Below, one piece after another: positions 6,872-6,953 of a stretch of 6,953 bases of DNA. The number at the start of each line of letters is the position of its first letter. Position 1 is the first letter of the stretch. The notes beneath the pieces were generated by a model. That model saw only the letters and a program-made list of their open reading frames with translations, made no database searches and had not been told where the DNA came from. Origin of the DNA: Saprospiraceae bacterium. Its GTDB lineage: Bacteria; Bacteroidota; Bacteroidia; Chitinophagales; Saprospiraceae. A program made the translations under genes and the position numbers. Location of the stretch: positions 1 to 6,953 of the forward strand of contig CANETR010000105.1 of NCBI GenBank assembly GCA_947441325.1, read 5' to 3'.

Positions 6872-6941
6872 ATTATCAAATTATCAAATTATCAAATTAT
6901 CAAATTATCAAATTATCAAATTATCAAATTATCAAATTATC
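6872..6941. repeat. octamer tandem array (ATTATCAA), 8.75 copies
   Basis: Eight perfect head-to-tail copies of ATTATCAA and the first six bases of a ninth cover 70 bp without any mismatch. On the plus strand all three frames are open and encode the same cyclic octapeptide IIKLSNYQ, because 8 is not a multiple of 3. On the minus strand every frame has stops. I see no open reading frame running through it from inside the window (an ATG at 6792 stops at 6858-6860, before the array). It is therefore most likely an intergenic simple-sequence repeat prone to slippage. Confidence 0.95.
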
Positions 6942-6953
6942 TTCAAATCTTTC

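Noticed and set aside
6872..6941. CRISPR array
   Set aside because: The units are 8 bp and contiguous, with no spacers, so this is a simple tandem repeat.

Overview
The window looks like ordinary chromosomal DNA from a member of the Bacteroidota, probably a Cytophaga/Flavobacterium/Sphingobacterium-type organism. The reasons are its AT-rich base composition, start codons without clear Shine-Dalgarno sequences, intergenic matches to the Bacteroidota -7 promoter element TAnnTTTG, and a TonB-dependent receptor of a type common in that phylum. I can support five protein genes. Four lie on the minus strand and one on the plus strand.

Layout from left to right. (1) 1-666, minus: the first 222 codons of an alpha/beta hydrolase of the hormone-sensitive-lipase family, cut off by the window edge. 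The standard open-reading-frame criteria miss it because its stop lies outside. (2) 803-1951, minus: a secreted, probably outer-membrane beta-barrel protein that I do not recognise. (3) 1977-2009: a strong intrinsic terminator ending the next gene. (4) 2029-3318, minus: a single-chain fusion of S-adenosylmethionine decarboxylase (N-terminal) and spermidine synthase (C-terminal), which carries both steps from putrescine plus AdoMet to spermidine. (5) 3488-4345, minus: a short-chain dehydrogenase resembling retinol dehydrogenases. (6) 4346-4508: a divergent intergenic region with a candidate promoter facing each way. (7) 4509-6731, plus: a TonB-dependent outer-membrane receptor with features of the heme/hemoglobin receptor family. 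(8) 6757-6784: a strong terminator. (9) 6785-6953: non-coding DNA holding a small hairpin, a short heptamer repeat and a 70-bp tandem array of the octamer ATTATCAA.

The genes do not form an obvious pathway. Polyamine synthesis, a hydrolase, an SDR and an outer-membrane receptor look like neighbours rather than a system. I see no mobile element, CRISPR array, toxin-antitoxin pair, defence gene, tRNA or rRNA. The points most worth a second look are the SpeD-SpeE fusion, the octamer array, the unrecognised outer-membrane protein, and the receptor start codon, which promoter position moves to 4509.
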